Of a stretch of 64,000 nucleotides of DNA, positions 26,796-36,121 are shown piece by piece. Position numbers and translations under genes: made by a program. This DNA is from Ferruginibacter albus (GTDB lineage: Bacteria > Bacteroidota > Bacteroidia > Chitinophagales > Chitinophagaceae), in contig NZ_CP083388.1 of NCBI RefSeq assembly GCF_020042285.1, positions 1,514,001-1,578,000 of the forward strand. Reading direction: 5' to 3'. The notes beneath the pieces are model-generated. The model ran no database searches. It saw nothing but the letters and a program-made list of their open reading frames with translations, and had not been told where the DNA came from. The first letter of the stretch is position 1, and each line of letters opens with the position of its first letter.

Positions 26796-26837
26796 GATAA
26801 TTTGCTAATGGATAATTGATAATTCATAAAGGATAAT
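26796..26837. repeat. short GATAAT-rich low-complexity repeats
   Basis: GATAAT occurs four times in 42 bases between ribF and purM (26796, 26811, 26818 and 26832). It looks like slippage-prone low-complexity DNA. No function is evident. Confidence 0.4.
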
Positions 26838-26929
26838 GGATATTTGCAAAATTGTACACCTTGAGCAATTGATGAATATGACGGACTGAATTAAATCGTC
26901 ATTCGTAAATCATAAATCGTAATTTAAAA

Positions 26930-28099
26930 ATGTCTTTATACAATCAACGGGGAGTTTCTGCACAGAAAGAAGAAGTACACGCTGCTACCAAACATTTAGA
27001 CCAGGGATTGTTTCCTAATGCCTTTTGTAAAATTTACCCCGATTATTTAGGTAACGATGAAAACTTTGTGAACGTAATGCACGCAGATGGAGCAGGAACC
27101 AAAAGCATTTTGGCTTATTTATATTGGAAAGAAACGGGTGATATTTCTGTATGGAAGGGAATTGCACAGGATGCGATTGTAATGAACCTGGATGATCTAT
27201 TGTGCGTGGGTATTTATGATAATATTGTTTTCAATTCAACCATTGATAGAAACAAACATTTAATTACTGGTGAAGTTTTGGAGCAAGTGATAAATGGTTC
27301 TCAGCAATTATTTGATGAGTTAAAAAAAGTTGGCGTAAATATTCATTATCTAGGTGGTGAAACAGCTGATGTCGGAGATGTAGTACGTACCGTTGCCGTA
27401 AACGGAACAATGACTTGCCGCTGGGAAAAAAGCAAGATCATCAGCAATGATAAAATAAAAGCAGGCGATGTAATTGTTGGTTTGGCAAGCTATGGACAAG
27501 CATCTTATGAAACCGAATATAACAGCGGATTAGGAAGCAATGGTTTGACTTCTGCAAGACACGATGTGCTAAATAAATTTTATGCGGATAATTTTAAAGA
27601 AAGCTACAACAATGCTTTAAACAATGACGTCGTTTATATCGGTAAATATAAAATGACCGATTCTTTCACTATTGACGATTCACAGCTTACCATCGGGAAA
27701 TTATTATTAAGTCCTACACGCACATATGCGCCGGTGTTGAAACAATTGCTGGAAAATAATTTTGATAAGATACATGGATTGATACATTGCAGTGGCGGCG
27801 GACAAACCAAGTGCATGAAATATTTGCCAGGCAATTTTAAAATTGTAAAAGATAATTTGTTTCAAGCGCCTCCGATCTTTAAAATAATACAGGAATGCAG
27901 CGGCGCTTCTAATAAAGAAATGTACGAAGTGTTTAACATGGGATGCCGCCTGGAAATATATTGCAGTAAAGAAGATGCCGATACAATGATCAACGCAGCA
28001 AAAGCATTTAATATTGATGCGCAAATTATCGGCAGAGTAGAAGAGAGCGCTAAAAAAGAATTGGTAATTCAATTGCTAAACGAAGCCATTGTTTATTGA
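26930..28099 (+). CDS. purM: phosphoribosylformylglycinamidine cyclo-ligase (AIR synthase)
   Basis: A 389-residue AIR synthase of the Bacteroidota type. It shows YNQRGVSAQKEEVHAATK at the start, MHADGAGTKSILAYLYWKETGD and the ATP/substrate-binding DAIVMNLDDLLCVGI, followed by LGGETADVGD and C-terminal CSGGGQTKC and FNMGCRLEIYC. It converts FGAM to AIR with ATP in purine synthesis. It is longer than E. coli PurM, with a variant N-terminus, as known in this phylum. The other purine genes are not adjacent. It overlaps the convergent TonB-like gene by 7 bases. Confidence 0.92.
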   Translation: MSLYNQRGVSAQKEEVHAATKHLDQGLFPNAFCKIYPDYLGNDENFVNVMHADGAGTKSILAYLYWKETGDISVWKGIAQDAIVMNLDDLLCVGIYDNIVFNSTIDRNKHLITGEVLEQVINGSQQLFDELKKVGVNIHYLGGETADVGDVVRTVAVNGTMTCRWEKSKIISNDKIKAGDVIVGLASYGQASYETEYNSGLGSNGLTSARHDVLNKFYADNFKESYNNALNNDVVYIGKYKMTDSFTIDDSQLTIGKLLLSPTRTYAPVLKQLLENNFDKIHGLIHCSGGGQTKCMKYLPGNFKIVKDNLFQAPPIFKIIQECSGASNKEMYEVFNMGCRLEIYCSKEDADTMINAAKAFNIDAQIIGRVEESAKKELVIQLLNEAIVY

Positions 28100-29394
28100 T
28101 AATATCTTGCATTTAGATCAATATATTGAGATGTTAGTATATCAACATTTTTGCCATTATAATTTGCAGGTATCCATTTAGGTCCATCCATTATTAGTGC
28201 AAGACATTTTTTTGCAAAATCATCTTTTGGTAAAAAATGATCGTTAATAACAGAAGGAGTTCCATCTTCAGAAACCTTTATATTTAAAAAGCAGGCACGA
28301 TCTTTTATCGGCATCGATAAATATTCTTTATCGTATTTCAGATTTCGACTTAAGTAAGCATTTAAAGCGTTAGCGCCTCCCGGAAATTGAGGATAGATGA
28401 TTGGATTCATCGAGTCATCAGTAGTTGAAATTTTGGCAGAATTATTATCAGTCAAAACATATGAAATCCCATTAATGATAATTTCTTTTCCGGTAGAATC
28501 TATAATTTTTACATTGTCAAAAGTTATAACGCTTCCGGGCAGACAAACATCAATAAAATCTTTTGCAGGTGTTAATGAAGAACCAATAAGTGTGGTCGTG
28601 AAAACATTCATAAAACCCGTGCCCGAAAAATATACAACCGCACTTTTAAAAGTATACCCCTTCGGCAAATTTATTTGTGCTTGTTGTTTAAATAAGCTTA
28701 CTTCTACATGAGTGCCTGTCAATCTTCCTATGCTCATTTCTGGCTCTGGGTTTAATTCATCTTTCAGACTGCGTTTAACTTTATAGTGATAGACAAATCG
28801 AGTCTTGTCATTATCTTTTTTATGGACAACCAACATTGCCTCCCCTGGTGTTACAGGTGTAATTTGAAATTGCCCCGGAACAGTTGACTCTTTAAATCCC
28901 CCGAACGTATTTAATAATGTGTAAGTAGAATCAATGCCTGTAGGCTGTACATAGTTCACTATTCCCGTATACAAAGGAGAATCGGTATTTATATCTATCA
29001 GCTTAACAGAAGTGTAAGCAACAGAGCTATTATTTTGTATACTTTTCTTTTCTTTTAATTTGGGCTCGGCTATAATACCCTTACTAACTGCTGATTCTTT
29101 ATTTGTTTCGATGAATTGCTTCCGGGTTAAAAATATTATTACTCTATCGGTTGAACGTTGATAAAGGATTTGTTTTATTTTTTTATTTTCATATTGATTG
29201 ATAAGGGGTGGCTGTTCTTCCCATTTTAATGAATCAATTAAATCTTGATTGGAGGTCGGATAAAATGTTACAGTGCCATAGCCTCCAAAAGAACCTTGCT
29301 GTATTTGAGCATTCAGCGAATAAACGCTTAAAATAAAACCAATAAAGCAACTGACTTTTCTATAAGAAAGCAGGTTGATCATTTTGTTTTTCAT
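28093..29394 (-). CDS. secreted protein with TonB-like C-terminal domain
   Basis: A 433-residue protein with a hydrophobic N-terminal signal (about 10-29). The middle part (about 120-230) looks like a carboxypeptidase-regulatory-like beta sandwich. The last 100 residues have the TonB C-terminal-like pattern: PQFPGGANALNAYLSRNLKYDKEY, then INDHFLPKDDFAKKCLALIMDGPKWIPANYNG. Bacteroidota have many such non-canonical TonB-domain proteins whose partners are not known. No ExbB/ExbD or receptor gene is adjacent. It overlaps purM tail-to-tail. Confidence 0.78.
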   Translation of the reverse strand: MKNKMINLLSYRKVSCFIGFILSVYSLNAQIQQGSFGGYGTVTFYPTSNQDLIDSLKWEEQPPLINQYENKKIKQILYQRSTDRVIIFLTRKQFIETNKESAVSKGIIAEPKLKEKKSIQNNSSVAYTSVKLIDINTDSPLYTGIVNYVQPTGIDSTYTLLNTFGGFKESTVPGQFQITPVTPGEAMLVVHKKDNDKTRFVYHYKVKRSLKDELNPEPEMSIGRLTGTHVEVSLFKQQAQINLPKGYTFKSAVVYFSGTGFMNVFTTTLIGSSLTPAKDFIDVCLPGSVITFDNVKIIDSTGKEIIINGISYVLTDNNSAKISTTDDSMNPIIYPQFPGGANALNAYLSRNLKYDKEYLSMPIKDRACFLNIKVSEDGTPSVINDHFLPKDDFAKKCLALIMDGPKWIPANYNGKNVDILTSQYIDLNARYYQ

Positions 29395-29500
29395 AAAAGA
29401 AAACGTGTTAGAAGGCAGCTAAAAATATATCTTTCCGTATTCTTTTTATAATATCGAAAGCTCAATTATTAACATTTTAACAAATTGGTGAGGAAATTAA

Positions 29501-29532
29501 TTGTAGAACGATTTTACGAAAGAGTAAATTTG
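29501..29532 (+). promoter_or_regulatory. complete Bacteroidota-type promoter of the ftsE-like gene
   Basis: TTG at 29501-29503, a 21-base spacer and TAAATTTG at 29525-29532 match the consensus TTG-N19-21-TAnnTTTG. The start codon follows about 70 bases later. Confidence 0.65.
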
Positions 29533-29602
29533 CTTAATACGAAAAATGAGTTGATGTAATTTATTATATTAATTCACGTAATAAAGAAAATAATAAACCA
29601 AC

Positions 29603-30292
29603 ATGTCGCAGGCAATTATAGAATTAAAAGGAGTAAATATTTATCAAAGCAATGCATTGATCTTAGGCGATGTAAATATTTCAGTTGATAAAGCTGAGTT
29701 TGTGTACCTGGTAGGAAAAACCGGAACAGGTAAAAGCAGCTTGTTACGTACTCTGTATGGCGATCTGCAATTGACAGAAGGTGAAGGTTGGGTTGTTGGT
29801 TATAATTTAAAAGAGTTGGACTGGAAAAAAGTTCCTTTCTTGAGACGCAACCTGGGCGTTGTTTTCCAGGACTTTCAATTGCTGACAGATAGAAACGTAA
29901 ACGAGAATTTAAAATTCGTTTTAAAGGCGACAGGCTGGAAAGATGAAAAGTTGATGGACGAAAAAATTTCAGACGTTTTAGATAAAGTAGGATTGAAAAC
30001 AAAAGGATTCAAAATGCCTTTTGAAATGAGCGGTGGTGAACAACAGCGTGTTGATATTGCACGTGCATTATTAAATTCTCCCCGATTAATATTGGCTGAT
30101 GAACCTACCGGGAACCTGGATCCTGAAACAAGCGATGAAATCATGCAATTGCTGTTTCAAATTTCAAAAGACTATGGCACAGCGATCGTAATGGCTACAC
30201 ATGATTATATGGTGATAAGAAAATTCCCTGCACGTATGATCAAAACAGAACGTGGCAAAGTGTGGGACAATGCTACCATAGCCACTTTATAA
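29603..30292 (+). CDS. ftsE: FtsE-like ABC transporter ATP-binding protein
   Basis: The 229-residue ATPase has a Walker [10 protein letters not shown] (about 38-46), signature [14 protein letters not shown], Walker [13 protein letters not shown] and a switch His in ATHD. Similarity in length and in the [17 protein letters not shown] region to FtsE is good. FtsE works with FtsX to regulate peptidoglycan hydrolases at the division site. No ftsX follows here; in many Bacteroidota it is elsewhere. A complete promoter precedes it at 29501-29532. It converges on a glycosyltransferase with a 20-base tail overlap. Confidence 0.85.
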   Translation: MSQAIIELKGVNIYQSNALILGDVNISVDKAEFVYLVGKTGTGKSSLLRTLYGDLQLTEGEGWVVGYNLKELDWKKVPFLRRNLGVVFQDFQLLTDRNVNENLKFVLKATGWKDEKLMDEKISDVLDKVGLKTKGFKMPFEMSGGEQQRVDIARALLNSPRLILADEPTGNLDPETSDEIMQLLFQISKDYGTAIVMATHDYMVIRKFPARMIKTERGKVWDNATIATL

Positions 30293-31400
30293 GTTGTTGT
30301 GCATTTGCTTCGTTATTGTACAATGCTTGTAAAATACCTTGGCGCTGCTGAATTTCTTCTTCTGTAAAAGGTTGTTGGTATAATTGTTCTATCGCTGATT
30401 TGAATTCGTCTTTATCTTCTGCAATATGACAAGCATTTTCTAATCCTGAACCTTCAACTCCTGCAGTGTTTACCACGCAATGTCTTCCGTTAAACAATGC
30501 ATTTATCAGCTTTAATTTTACACCGGTATTATTGAATGAGGGGAGAATATTTATCTGAGCTTTCCGGATGATATCCTGCATTTCTTTTTCAGTAGGATTG
30601 GCAACTAAGCAACAGTTGTTGTGCTGATTGATCTTGCAGCGTAATGCTTCTGATGGATCTTTACCTGCGATGATAAATGGAACTGTTTTATCTGTAAAAA
30701 CATTTTGTAATAGCCATATCGCTGCTTTCTCATTTTCATTTACGGAAAGATTGCCGTGATATAAACAGTAACAACCTTTTCCTTCTTTGCCTACAGCTAA
30801 TGAATAGGGCAAAAACACCGGCATGTATTGAATGTTGATGGCATGAAATAGATCCTGGTATAATTGTACATCGTGTTCGCTTACTGCAACAACAAAATAT
30901 TTCTTTGCCAGCTTGTTTTCATATTTTTTAAGCAAACGACTTTCAAATTGAAAATATACTTTCTTTAATAAATTATGTTCATGTAACGAAAGACGATGAT
31001 AATATTCGAACTCGGCATTGTGCAGACGTACAATGGTTTTTCGATTTTTTAATTTTCCTGCTTGTAAGTAGTAGGTAGTGTGAATGCCTTCAAATAAAAT
31101 TGGGTAATTATCCTGCTGTAATCTTGACAGTAATTCTTTCGATTTTCGGGAACTAACAATAAAGGGCAAACGAAGTGATGCTGAGAAAATATTCCTGTGT
31201 CGCTTGTAATAATGAACTTTTTCGCAGTATTTATTTAACTCCGGTTGTTCAGTTCTGTTGGCATAAGTAAAACAATGAAGATGGATTTTAATGCCTGCTT
31301 TATGAAGTGCTTTTATCTTATAGAAAAGATCGATCACACCGCCAATATCAGCCGGAAAGGGAACGGTATGTGCTACAATATGTAAATGTTTATCCGGCAT
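30273..31400 (-). CDS. glycosyltransferase (GT-B fold, GT4-like)
   Basis: The 375-residue protein has a GT-B arrangement. The N-terminal part starts HLHIVAHTVPFPADIGGVIDLFYKIKAL, the standard donor/acceptor loop with a glycine. The C-terminal part has a Rossmann-like donor domain with YHGNLSVNENEKAAIWLL, FIIAGKDPS and INILPSFNNTGVKLKLINALFNGRHCVVN, where the Glu of the usual EX7E motif appears altered. It would add a sugar to a lipid-linked or surface glycan. It shares one base with the upstream gene (31400) on the same strand, so they form a unit with the next glycosyltransferase. Confidence 0.8.
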   Translation of the reverse strand: MPDKHLHIVAHTVPFPADIGGVIDLFYKIKALHKAGIKIHLHCFTYANRTEQPELNKYCEKVHYYKRHRNIFSASLRLPFIVSSRKSKELLSRLQQDNYPILFEGIHTTYYLQAGKLKNRKTIVRLHNAEFEYYHRLSLHEHNLLKKVYFQFESRLLKKYENKLAKKYFVVAVSEHDVQLYQDLFHAINIQYMPVFLPYSLAVGKEGKGCYCLYHGNLSVNENEKAAIWLLQNVFTDKTVPFIIAGKDPSEALRCKINQHNNCCLVANPTEKEMQDIIRKAQINILPSFNNTGVKLKLINALFNGRHCVVNTAGVEGSGLENACHIAEDKDEFKSAIEQLYQQPFTEEEIQQRQGILQALYNNEANAQQLIKWLW

Positions 31401-32500
31401 TATTTAACTGCAAACAATTGTTTATAGAATTCAAGCAATTTTTTTTCTTCTCCCTGCCAGTTTAAAACCTTTCTTGCTTCCATGCAATTTTGTTGAAGTC
31501 TTGTATATAGAACCTCGTTAGATAGTAAATTGTTCAGTTGCAATGCTAAATTTTCAGGACTCAGATCATTTACCAATACCGCAACCTCAAATTCATCATT
31601 GATTTCTTTATATACAGGGTAGTTCATCGAGAGCTGTGGAATACCGGCATGCAAATAATCAAAAAAACGATTTGCTAATGAATAATAGTTGCTCAAACCT
31701 GTGTCATCAAACAAGGTAATTCCAATGTATGCTTGTTGCGTAATTGATCTTAATTCATCCGGAGTAACTCTGCCTTTAAAAATTACTTTACTTTCTACAT
31801 TATTGTCTTTGACCAATTGTTTTGTTTGCGCTAAAAAATTTCCATCGCCGCAAATGATCAGTTGGCTATTTACATTTTTCATAGCGGGAATCAAAGTCTC
31901 AAAACTTCTACCTTCATTAACAGCGCCCTGGTATAAAATAAATTTTTCTGTTTTAGGTGAGATGTTGATCTCCCTTAGCAAAGCAATATTGCGGATAACG
32001 CCATAATCAACAGCGTACATCTTTTTAAACTCATCAGCGATCGGTTGATTAACCGTATATCCATGTATAAAATTCGGTACGGTATATTTTTCAACCCTCT
32101 TCCAAAGCGTATAAATAGCAGGTCGGGTCGCAATTTCTTTCATTTCACAAAACAGTTCATGTGCATCGTACACCCGTTTTGTTTTTTTTATGTTAGATAT
32201 AAAATAACAGGGAAGGATCGTATCCAGGTCAATTGCCACAATGCAATCCATCTTTTTAAATAATAAATAGAAAAACGACCGGATATTGTACTCTATATAG
32301 AAGAATTTGCCTTTTTCGAAGAAACAGTTGATCCTTTTTTGCTCAAAAGGCTGTTTAACGAGCGGAATAGAATTTTTCATTTTTCTGCCCACCAATTTCA
32401 CCTCGTAGCCGGCAGCTGCCAGCGAAGTACAAATGCGTATCATTCGTTGGTCGTAACTGAGGTCGGTAGTGACAGTAAAATACAGCTTCATCGGCTGCAA
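31400..32500 (-). CDS. glycosyltransferase (GT-B fold)
   Basis: A 366-residue GT-B protein. The N-terminal domain contains TTDLSYDQRMIRICTSLAAAGYEVKLVGR and VYDAHELFCEMKEI. The donor domain has FILYQGAVNEGRSFETLIPAM, LIICGDGNFLAQ, VIFKGRVTPDELR and GITLFDDTGLSNYYSLANRFFDYLHAGIP, with conserved acidic and aromatic positions of the GT4-like clan. It probably builds the same glycan as the gene at 30273, with which it overlaps by one base. It is divergent from rpsO. Confidence 0.82.
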   Translation of the reverse strand: MQPMKLYFTVTTDLSYDQRMIRICTSLAAAGYEVKLVGRKMKNSIPLVKQPFEQKRINCFFEKGKFFYIEYNIRSFFYLLFKKMDCIVAIDLDTILPCYFISNIKKTKRVYDAHELFCEMKEIATRPAIYTLWKRVEKYTVPNFIHGYTVNQPIADEFKKMYAVDYGVIRNIALLREINISPKTEKFILYQGAVNEGRSFETLIPAMKNVNSQLIICGDGNFLAQTKQLVKDNNVESKVIFKGRVTPDELRSITQQAYIGITLFDDTGLSNYYSLANRFFDYLHAGIPQLSMNYPVYKEINDEFEVAVLVNDLSPENLALQLNNLLSNEVLYTRLQQNCMEARKVLNWQGEEKKLLEFYKQLFAVK

Positions 32501-32556
32501 AATAAGTCATAAAGGCATCTAAATTAATTTAAAGTGAAAAACTCGAAACTTTTCCT

Positions 32557-32564
32557 TACTTTTG
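32557..32564 (+). promoter_or_regulatory. -7 promoter element of rpsO-pnp
   Basis: TACTTTTG fits TAnnTTTG and is 49 bases before the rpsO ATG. The same 14-base context (CCTTACTTTTGCGG) occurs before plsY at 36085. No TTG is seen at -33. Confidence 0.55.
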
Positions 32565-32613
32565 CGGGCGAAAAAATAAAGAGATTTAATAAACACGTTA
32601 TTAAGCAAAAAAG

Positions 32614-32886
32614 ATGTCGCATTTAACTTTAGAAAAAAAAGCAAAAATTTTCCAGGATTTTGGTGGAAAAGCAGAAAACACAGGGTCTGTTGAAGGTCAA
32701 ATTGCGTTATTAACTGAACGCATCAACCACATCTCCAACCACCTGAAAACAAATAAAAAAGATTTCTCCTCTCAACGTGGATTAATGATGATGGTAGGAC
32801 AACGCAAGCGTTTACTTACTTACCTTAGCAAACACGATCTTACAGGCTACAGAGGTTTAATTGAAAAATTAGGTCTCCGCAAATAA
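32614..32886 (+). CDS. rpsO: 30S ribosomal protein S15
   Basis: The 90-residue protein matches S15: TGSVEGQIALLTERINHISNHLKTNKKDFSSQRGLMMMVGQRKRLLTYL and a GLRK end. S15 binds the 16S rRNA central junction early in 30S assembly. It precedes pnp by 102 bases, the classic rpsO-pnp order, with a strong hairpin between them at 32909-32948 that would make pnp partly independent. Confidence 0.97.
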   Translation: MSHLTLEKKAKIFQDFGGKAENTGSVEGQIALLTERINHISNHLKTNKKDFSSQRGLMMMVGQRKRLLTYLSKHDLTGYRGLIEKLGLRK

Positions 32887-32908
32887 AATTATCAATGCTT
32901 TAAATATT

Positions 32909-32948
32909 ATAATTCCCAACTGCAAGAATCTGGTTGGGAATTATTTTT
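32909..32948 (+). terminator. rpsO-pnp intergenic hairpin/terminator
   Basis: ATAATTCCCAAC and GTTGGGAATTAT form a 12-bp stem with a 12-base loop, followed by TTTTA. It may act as an attenuating terminator or an RNase processing site between the two genes. Confidence 0.7.
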
Positions 32949-32988
32949 ATTTGGGCATGTTTATCATCCTATAAAATTTTAAATCAAC

Positions 32989-35148
32989 ATGAATTTTAAT
33001 ATTAATTCAGTAACATTTGATATCGGCGGCGGACGCTATGTCACTATCGAAACCGGTAAGTTGGCTCGTCAGGCAGATGGGGCGGTTACTGTACGCCAGG
33101 GTAATTGTATTATTTTGGCAACCGTTGTTGCAAATAAAGAACCTAAAGAAGGTCAATCATTTTTTCCTTTATCTGTAGATTACCAGGAAAAATTTGCTTC
33201 TGCAGGTCGTATTCCTGGCTCTTTCTTTAAAAGAGAAGCAAGATTGAATGACTACGAAATATTAACCAGCCGCTTAATCGACAGAGCGCTTCGTCCGTTG
33301 TTCCCGGATGATTATTTATGCGATGTACAGGTATTGGTTACGTTAGTGTCATCTGACCCTGAAGTAATGCCTGATTCATTGGCTTGTTTGGCTGCATCGG
33401 CGGCTATAGCAGTTTCTGATATTCCCATTAAAGAAATTATAAGTGAAGTAAGAATAGGAAAGTTGAACGGTGAGTTCATTATCAACCCTACTCGCAGCGA
33501 ACTGGAAAAATCTGATCTGGAGTTCTTAATTGCCGCTACTGCCAAAAATATTATGATGGTGGAAGGCGAAGCAAAAGAGTGCCAGGAAGAAGATTTAGTA
33601 AAAGCATTGGAATTAGCGCATGATGCAATACGTGTACAGGTAAAAGCACAGGAAGAATTGAGAGATAAAGCAGGCATCACTACTAAAAGAGATTATACCA
33701 AGCCTTATCGCAACGAAGAGTTAGAGAAAAAAATAAATGAATTTGCTACAGATAAAATGTACGCTATTTCTGCATCGGCATCTGCTAAGCATGAAAGAAG
33801 CGATGCATATAAAGAATTAGCAGAAGCAGTAAAAGCTCATTTAGGTGAAGAATTACCTGATGAAGACAAAAAATTGATCGGTCATTATTTTGGCGAATTG
33901 CAATACAATGTTGTTCGTGATATGATATTGAACGACAGAAAACGTTTGGATGGCAGAGGTACGGAAGATATTCGTCCTTTAGCTATGGAAACGAACATAC
34001 TGCCAACTCCGCACGGTTCGGCGTTATTTACAAGAGGCGAAACACAATCTTTGACAACAGTTACTTTCGGAACTCCGTTAGATGAATTGTTAGTAGAGAG
34101 CGCAGCAAAATCTTCTGAATCTAAATTCTTCTTACATTATAATTTTCCTCCATTCAGCACCGGTGAAGTAAAGATGATGCGTGGACAAAGCCGTAGAGAA
34201 GTTGGTCATGGTAACCTGGCACAACGTTCTTTAAAGCAAATGATGCCGGGTAGTGAATATGCGTACACAGTACGTGTGGTGAGCGATATCTTAGAAAGTA
34301 ATGGTTCTTCATCAATGGCTACGGTTTGTGCCGGTTCATTAGCGTTGATGGATGCAGGTGTTCCTTTACCAAAACACGTGAGTGGTGTGGCAATGGGATT
34401 GATTACCAAAGGCGATAAATATGCTATCTTAACGGATATCTTAGGTGATGAAGATCACTTAGGTGATATGGACTTTAAAGTAACCGGAACCCGTGATGGT
34501 ATTTGCGGTGTGCAAATGGATATTAAGGTAGATGGTTTAAGCATGGATGTTATGCGCCAGGCATTGGCACAAGCTAAAGCCGGTCGTTTACATATTTTAG
34601 ATGCAATGTATGAGTGTCTTCCTGCACACAGAGCAGATGTTAAACCTCATGCCCCAAGAATGGTTAAGATCGTTATCGATAAAGAATTTATCGGTGCCGT
34701 GATAGGACCAGGTGGTAAAGTGATCCAGGAAATTCAACGTGAAACAGGAACGACTATCAATATTGAAGAAGTGGGTAACACTGGTGAAGTAAGCATTTTC
34801 TCTCCTGTTAAAGAAGGAATGGATAAAGCAGTTGCCTGGGTTCAGGGATTGGTTGCTGTTCCGGAAGTTGGAAAAGAATACGAAGGAACAGTAAAAGGCA
34901 TTAAAGAATTTGGCGCTTTTGTTGAGTTCTTACCTAAAAAAGAAGGTTTGTTGCACATCAGTGAAATAAGCTGGAAACGTTTAGAAACAATGGAAGGCAT
35001 CTTCAAAGAAGGCGATAAAGTGAAAGTGAAATTGCTGGAAGTTGACCCAAGAACAGGTAAATTCAAATTGAGCCGTAAAGCTTTATTACCAAGACCGGAA
35101 AGACAACCTCAGCAATCAAGACCGGAAGGTAATGGGGAGCAAGCATAA
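32989..35148 (+). CDS. pnp: polyribonucleotide nucleotidyltransferase (PNPase)
   Basis: The 719-residue protein has two RNase PH domains (about 1-220 and 310-560), with the helical linker between them and the motif LFTRGETQSL in the second. A KH domain (about 560-620, with AVIGPGGKVIQEIQ) and an S1 domain (about 630-700, with KEYEGTVKGIKEFGAFVEF) follow. It degrades RNA phosphorolytically from the 3' end. The length and domains are normal. It sits in the classic order after rpsO. Confidence 0.97.
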   Translation: MNFNINSVTFDIGGGRYVTIETGKLARQADGAVTVRQGNCIILATVVANKEPKEGQSFFPLSVDYQEKFASAGRIPGSFFKREARLNDYEILTSRLIDRALRPLFPDDYLCDVQVLVTLVSSDPEVMPDSLACLAASAAIAVSDIPIKEIISEVRIGKLNGEFIINPTRSELEKSDLEFLIAATAKNIMMVEGEAKECQEEDLVKALELAHDAIRVQVKAQEELRDKAGITTKRDYTKPYRNEELEKKINEFATDKMYAISASASAKHERSDAYKELAEAVKAHLGEELPDEDKKLIGHYFGELQYNVVRDMILNDRKRLDGRGTEDIRPLAMETNILPTPHGSALFTRGETQSLTTVTFGTPLDELLVESAAKSSESKFFLHYNFPPFSTGEVKMMRGQSRREVGHGNLAQRSLKQMMPGSEYAYTVRVVSDILESNGSSSMATVCAGSLALMDAGVPLPKHVSGVAMGLITKGDKYAILTDILGDEDHLGDMDFKVTGTRDGICGVQMDIKVDGLSMDVMRQALAQAKAGRLHILDAMYECLPAHRADVKPHAPRMVKIVIDKEFIGAVIGPGGKVIQEIQRETGTTINIEEVGNTGEVSIFSPVKEGMDKAVAWVQGLVAVPEVGKEYEGTVKGIKEFGAFVEFLPKKEGLLHISEISWKRLETMEGIFKEGDKVKVKLLEVDPRTGKFKLSRKALLPRPERQPQQSRPEGNGEQA

Positions 35149-35172
35149 ATTGATCTGATTAAAATAAAACAT

Positions 35173-35198
35173 AGCCGCAACTAAACTGCGGCTTTTTC
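35173..35198 (+). terminator. pnp terminator
   Basis: AGCCGCA and TGCGGCT form a 7-bp stem with a 7-base loop, followed directly by TTTTCTTT. It lies 24 bases past the pnp stop and 10 bases before the prmA start. Confidence 0.75.
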
Positions 35199-35203
35199 TT
35201 TCG

Positions 35204-36028
35204 ATGAATAATTACTTACAATTCGATTTTATTGTTGCTTCTGCAGAAGATGCAGAGAAGCTAATTGCATTATTAAGCGAGCAGGATTTTGAAGGTTTTG
35301 AAGAGACAGATGAAAATCATCTAACAGCTTATATTCCAATTGAACAATTTAATGAAACAGCATTTAAGGAAATAATAGATTTGTTTTCAACCATCAGCTT
35401 TACACAAAGCGAAATAGAAAACATTAACTGGAACCAGCAGTGGGAAAGCGGCTTTCAGCCGGTAATTGTAGAAGATAAAGTAGCTTTACGTGCAAGCTTT
35501 CATGAGCCGATCAAAGGTGTAGAACACGAAATTGTCATAACTCCCAAAATGAGCTTTGGCACCGGGCATCATGCTACAACATACATGATGATACAGCTAA
35601 TGCTTTCTATCGATTTTAAAAATAGATCAGTAATTGATTTTGGTACCGGTACCGGTGTGCTGGCAATCCTTGCCGAAAAGTTGGGCGCTACTGGTGTTTT
35701 AGCCGTTGATTACGATGAATGGAGTATTGAAAATACCAAAGAGAATATTCAGCAAAATAGCTGTTCCAGGATCACTATAGAACAAGAAAACACTTTCCCG
35801 AAAAGAGATGTTTACGATATTGTTTTAGCCAATATTACGCTAAACGTGATAACTGATAATATTGCAGCAATGGCAGAATCAACCCAAAAAGGAGCCAATG
35901 CTTTCTTTAGCGGCTTTTTATTATCAGACAAAGAACCAATAACTCTATTATTAAAAAATCACCAATTTGAAGTAAAATCAATAGTACAAAAGGGAGATTG
36001 GTTGGCAATTTTGGCTGAAAAGCAATGA
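35204..36028 (+). CDS. prmA: ribosomal protein L11 methyltransferase
   Basis: A 274-residue PrmA. The N-terminal substrate-binding region is followed by NWNQQWESGFQPVIVEDKVALR, then the class I methyltransferase motifs FGTGHHATT, VIDFGTGTGVLAILAEKLGA and the DIVLANITLNV post-I motif. It trimethylates ribosomal protein L11 with S-adenosylmethionine. The length is typical. It follows the pnp terminator closely; read-through or its own promoter is not resolved. Confidence 0.93.
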   Translation: MNNYLQFDFIVASAEDAEKLIALLSEQDFEGFEETDENHLTAYIPIEQFNETAFKEIIDLFSTISFTQSEIENINWNQQWESGFQPVIVEDKVALRASFHEPIKGVEHEIVITPKMSFGTGHHATTYMMIQLMLSIDFKNRSVIDFGTGTGVLAILAEKLGATGVLAVDYDEWSIENTKENIQQNSCSRITIEQENTFPKRDVYDIVLANITLNVITDNIAAMAESTQKGANAFFSGFLLSDKEPITLLLKNHQFEVKSIVQKGDWLAILAEKQ

Positions 36029-36087
36029 TTTTCATCTATTTACACAATTGCTAGATTAAATTAACGTTAACTAAAGGATAAAATCCT

Positions 36088-36095
36088 TACTTTTG
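36088..36095 (+). promoter_or_regulatory. -7 promoter element of plsY
   Basis: TACTTTTG lies 26 bases before the plsY ATG, in the same 14-base context as the rpsO box. Confidence 0.5.
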
Positions 36096-36121
36096 CGGCA
36101 CTAATTTCCAAAGAAAAATAC

